A DNA stretch of 5,374 nucleotides from the NCBI GenBank assembly GCA_035306605.1, contig DATGNR010000003.1. One strand, 5' to 3'. The notes beneath the pieces are model-generated. The model ran no database searches, was not told the origin of the DNA, and worked only from the letters and a program-made list of their open reading frames with translations. Position 1 is the stretch's first letter. Every line of letters starts with the position of its first letter. Both the position numbers and the translations under genes were made by a program. The DNA is from Xanthomarina sp035306605 (GTDB lineage Bacteria; Bacteroidota; Bacteroidia; Flavobacteriales; Flavobacteriaceae). This document shows, in pieces, positions 4,390 to 5,374 of the stretch.

Positions 4390-5374
4390 TTAATTCAACT
4401 TATAAAAAACATCGTTCGATTCCAATTCGTCTAAAAGCTCTTGAGAAATCTTCACCTTTTGCTTTCTACTTGGCATGTTCAATTTTATTTGTTCTTCAGT
4501 ATCATAAATAATGAAACTTAGCAAATTATCTCCTGAGTGCATGGTAAATAATTCTTTTAACTTTGAAATACGGGCTTCTTGCAAATCGGATATCTGCAAT
4601 TGAATGGATAACTTTTTGGCATAAGTATCCATAACATCATGCAGCAATTGAAAATTATTAAACTGCATTCTTGGCTCGCTTTTAGTTCCTGTTTCCCTAT
4701 TCACCCAACCTTCACGAACAAACATCTTGACATAAACAAAAGAGTTTTTAAGAAGGAAATGTCTGAATTTTAAATACTCCTCGCCAAAAATTCGGAACTC
4801 AAAACTATCGGTATAATCTTCAATAGTAAATAAAGCCCAACCTTTTCCTACTTTACTCACTCGATGCTGAACATCTGATACAACCCCACCAAAAGTAAGT
4901 TCTCTATTTATATAAGGTCCTAAATCTCTTAATAAAGCCAAATTGGCATTACAAAAGGTTTTCATTTCTATTCTGAAATCGTCCAAGGGGTGACCGGAAA
5001 TATAAATCCCGACCACTTCTTTTTCTCTTGCCAGTTTTTCCATGGTTCCCCATTCTTCGCAAGGTGGCACTAATGGTTCGGCTATCTGCACGTCGCTAGC
5101 TTCCCCAAACAAACTTACTTGTGCCGAATTTTCGTTTTCCTGGTGCTTGGCACCATATCTTATCGCTTTTTCCAGAAAAGTTATACCATCGCCATCGTCA
5201 TGAAAATACTGTGCTCTATGTGTGTTATCAAAACCATCAAAACCGCCAGCCAAGGCTAAATTTTCAAAAGCTTTTTTATTGGCGGCCCTTAAATCAATGC
5301 GTTTTGCAAAATCGAAAATCGATTTATAATTACCATCTTTCCGGTTTTCAACAATGGTTTTTACGGCGCCATGT
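4390..5374 (-). CDS. dnaE: DNA polymerase III alpha subunit, C-terminal part (cut by right edge)
   Basis: The frame is open from the right edge to a TAA at 4390-4392 and encodes the last 327 residues of the replicative polymerase; the PHP and catalytic palm domains lie outside. Visible residues 1-50 (GAVKTIVENR, then SIFDFAKRIDLRAANKKAFE and LALAGGFDGF) are the helix-hairpin-helix end of the fingers/DNA-binding region. At residues 85-89 is QVSLF (codons 5107-5121), a good match to the sliding-clamp-binding consensus, so this should contact DnaN. Then come the conserved EKEVVGIYISGHPLDDF (117-133) and an OB-fold (about 157-220, LTFGGVVSDVQ to FVYVKMFV) for single-stranded DNA. The final hundred residues form the C-terminal domain; in E. 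coli this end binds tau, inferred only by position here. Translation beginning at 5253 would be wrong: that codon is an internal TTG leucine. trxA follows 227 bp downstream on the same strand. Confidence 0.97.
   Translation of the reverse strand, partial: HGAVKTIVENRKDGNYKSIFDFAKRIDLRAANKKAFENLALAGGFDGFDNTHRAQYFHDDGDGITFLEKAIRYGAKHQENENSAQVSLFGEASDVQIAEPLVPPCEEWGTMEKLAREKEVVGIYISGHPLDDFRIEMKTFCNANLALLRDLGPYINRELTFGGVVSDVQHRVSKVGKGWALFTIEDYTDSFEFRIFGEEYLKFRHFLLKNSFVYVKMFVREGWVNRETGTKSEPRMQFNNFQLLHDVMDTYAKKLSIQLQISDLQEARISKLKELFTMHSGDNLLSFIIYDTEEQIKLNMPSRKQKVKISQELLDELESNDVFYKLN

Noticed and set aside
4249..4511. Two overlapping plus-strand open frames between trxA and dnaE
   Set aside because: They run through the GC-rich gap into the 3' end of dnaE in antisense. 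They have no recognisable domain and no promoter; low AT content alone explains the lack of stops.
5251..5253. Apparent start codon for the right-hand gene
   Set aside because: The codon is TTG, and the frame continues upstream for 40 more codons of recognisable DnaE sequence to the window edge, so it is an internal leucine.
1..5374. CRISPR array, riboswitch or defence system
   Set aside because: There are no regularly spaced repeats, no recognised riboswitch core, and no nuclease, toxin or restriction domain in any frame I read.

Overview
The window looks like chromosomal DNA from a Bacteroidota bacterium, most likely Flavobacteriaceae. The sequence is AT-rich and few start codons have a Shine-Dalgarno-like stretch. 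The tRNA has a TTTG-N19-TAnnTTTG promoter of the Bacteroidota type. Two lipoproteins carry Cys-Ser-Ser-Asp-Asp-Asp after the signal peptide, which resembles the flavobacterial surface-export signal. The thioredoxin and DnaE sequences also read as flavobacterial.

Layout from left to right. Positions 1-100 hold the first 33 codons of an unrecognised minus-strand gene that runs off the edge, with a 13-bp palindrome just upstream. Positions 101-573 contain no confident gene: there is a start-less open frame on the plus strand (225-470) and a cluster of three perfect inverted repeats (478-548). A tRNA-Asp(GTC) gene (613-686, minus) follows, with a clear promoter and a rho-independent terminator. 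A DUF58/von Willebrand A-like protein (807-1736, minus) comes next. Two convergent lipoprotein genes follow: a small lipocalin-like one (1949-2482, plus) and a larger one with a YfaP/DUF2135-like domain (2676-3650, minus). The window ends with thioredoxin trxA (3845-4162, minus) and the C-terminal 327 residues of the DNA polymerase III alpha subunit dnaE (4390 to the right edge, minus).

Apart from the lipocalin-like gene, every gene is on the minus strand, and most units end in a clear hairpin terminator. dnaE and trxA are housekeeping genes for replication and thiol-disulfide exchange. The DUF58 protein is probably a cytoplasmic MIDAS-domain protein of the kind that works with MoxR ATPases, but no MoxR gene is in the window. 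The two lipoproteins are probably displayed at the outer membrane or cell surface.

The most unusual structural signal is a pair of nearly identical terminator hairpins in direct orientation (1750-1780 and 3792-3822, 28 of 31 bases identical). They bracket exactly the two lipoprotein genes. One is the trxA terminator; the other sits only 15 nt before the DUF58 start codon. I infer that the roughly 2-kb lipoprotein segment was inserted between trxA and the DUF58 gene, or can be lost by recombination between the repeats. A second oddity is a GC-elevated 120-bp element with nested inverted repeats between dnaE and trxA. I saw no CRISPR array, transposase, phage gene or recognised defence system, and nothing I could defend as a wholly new system.
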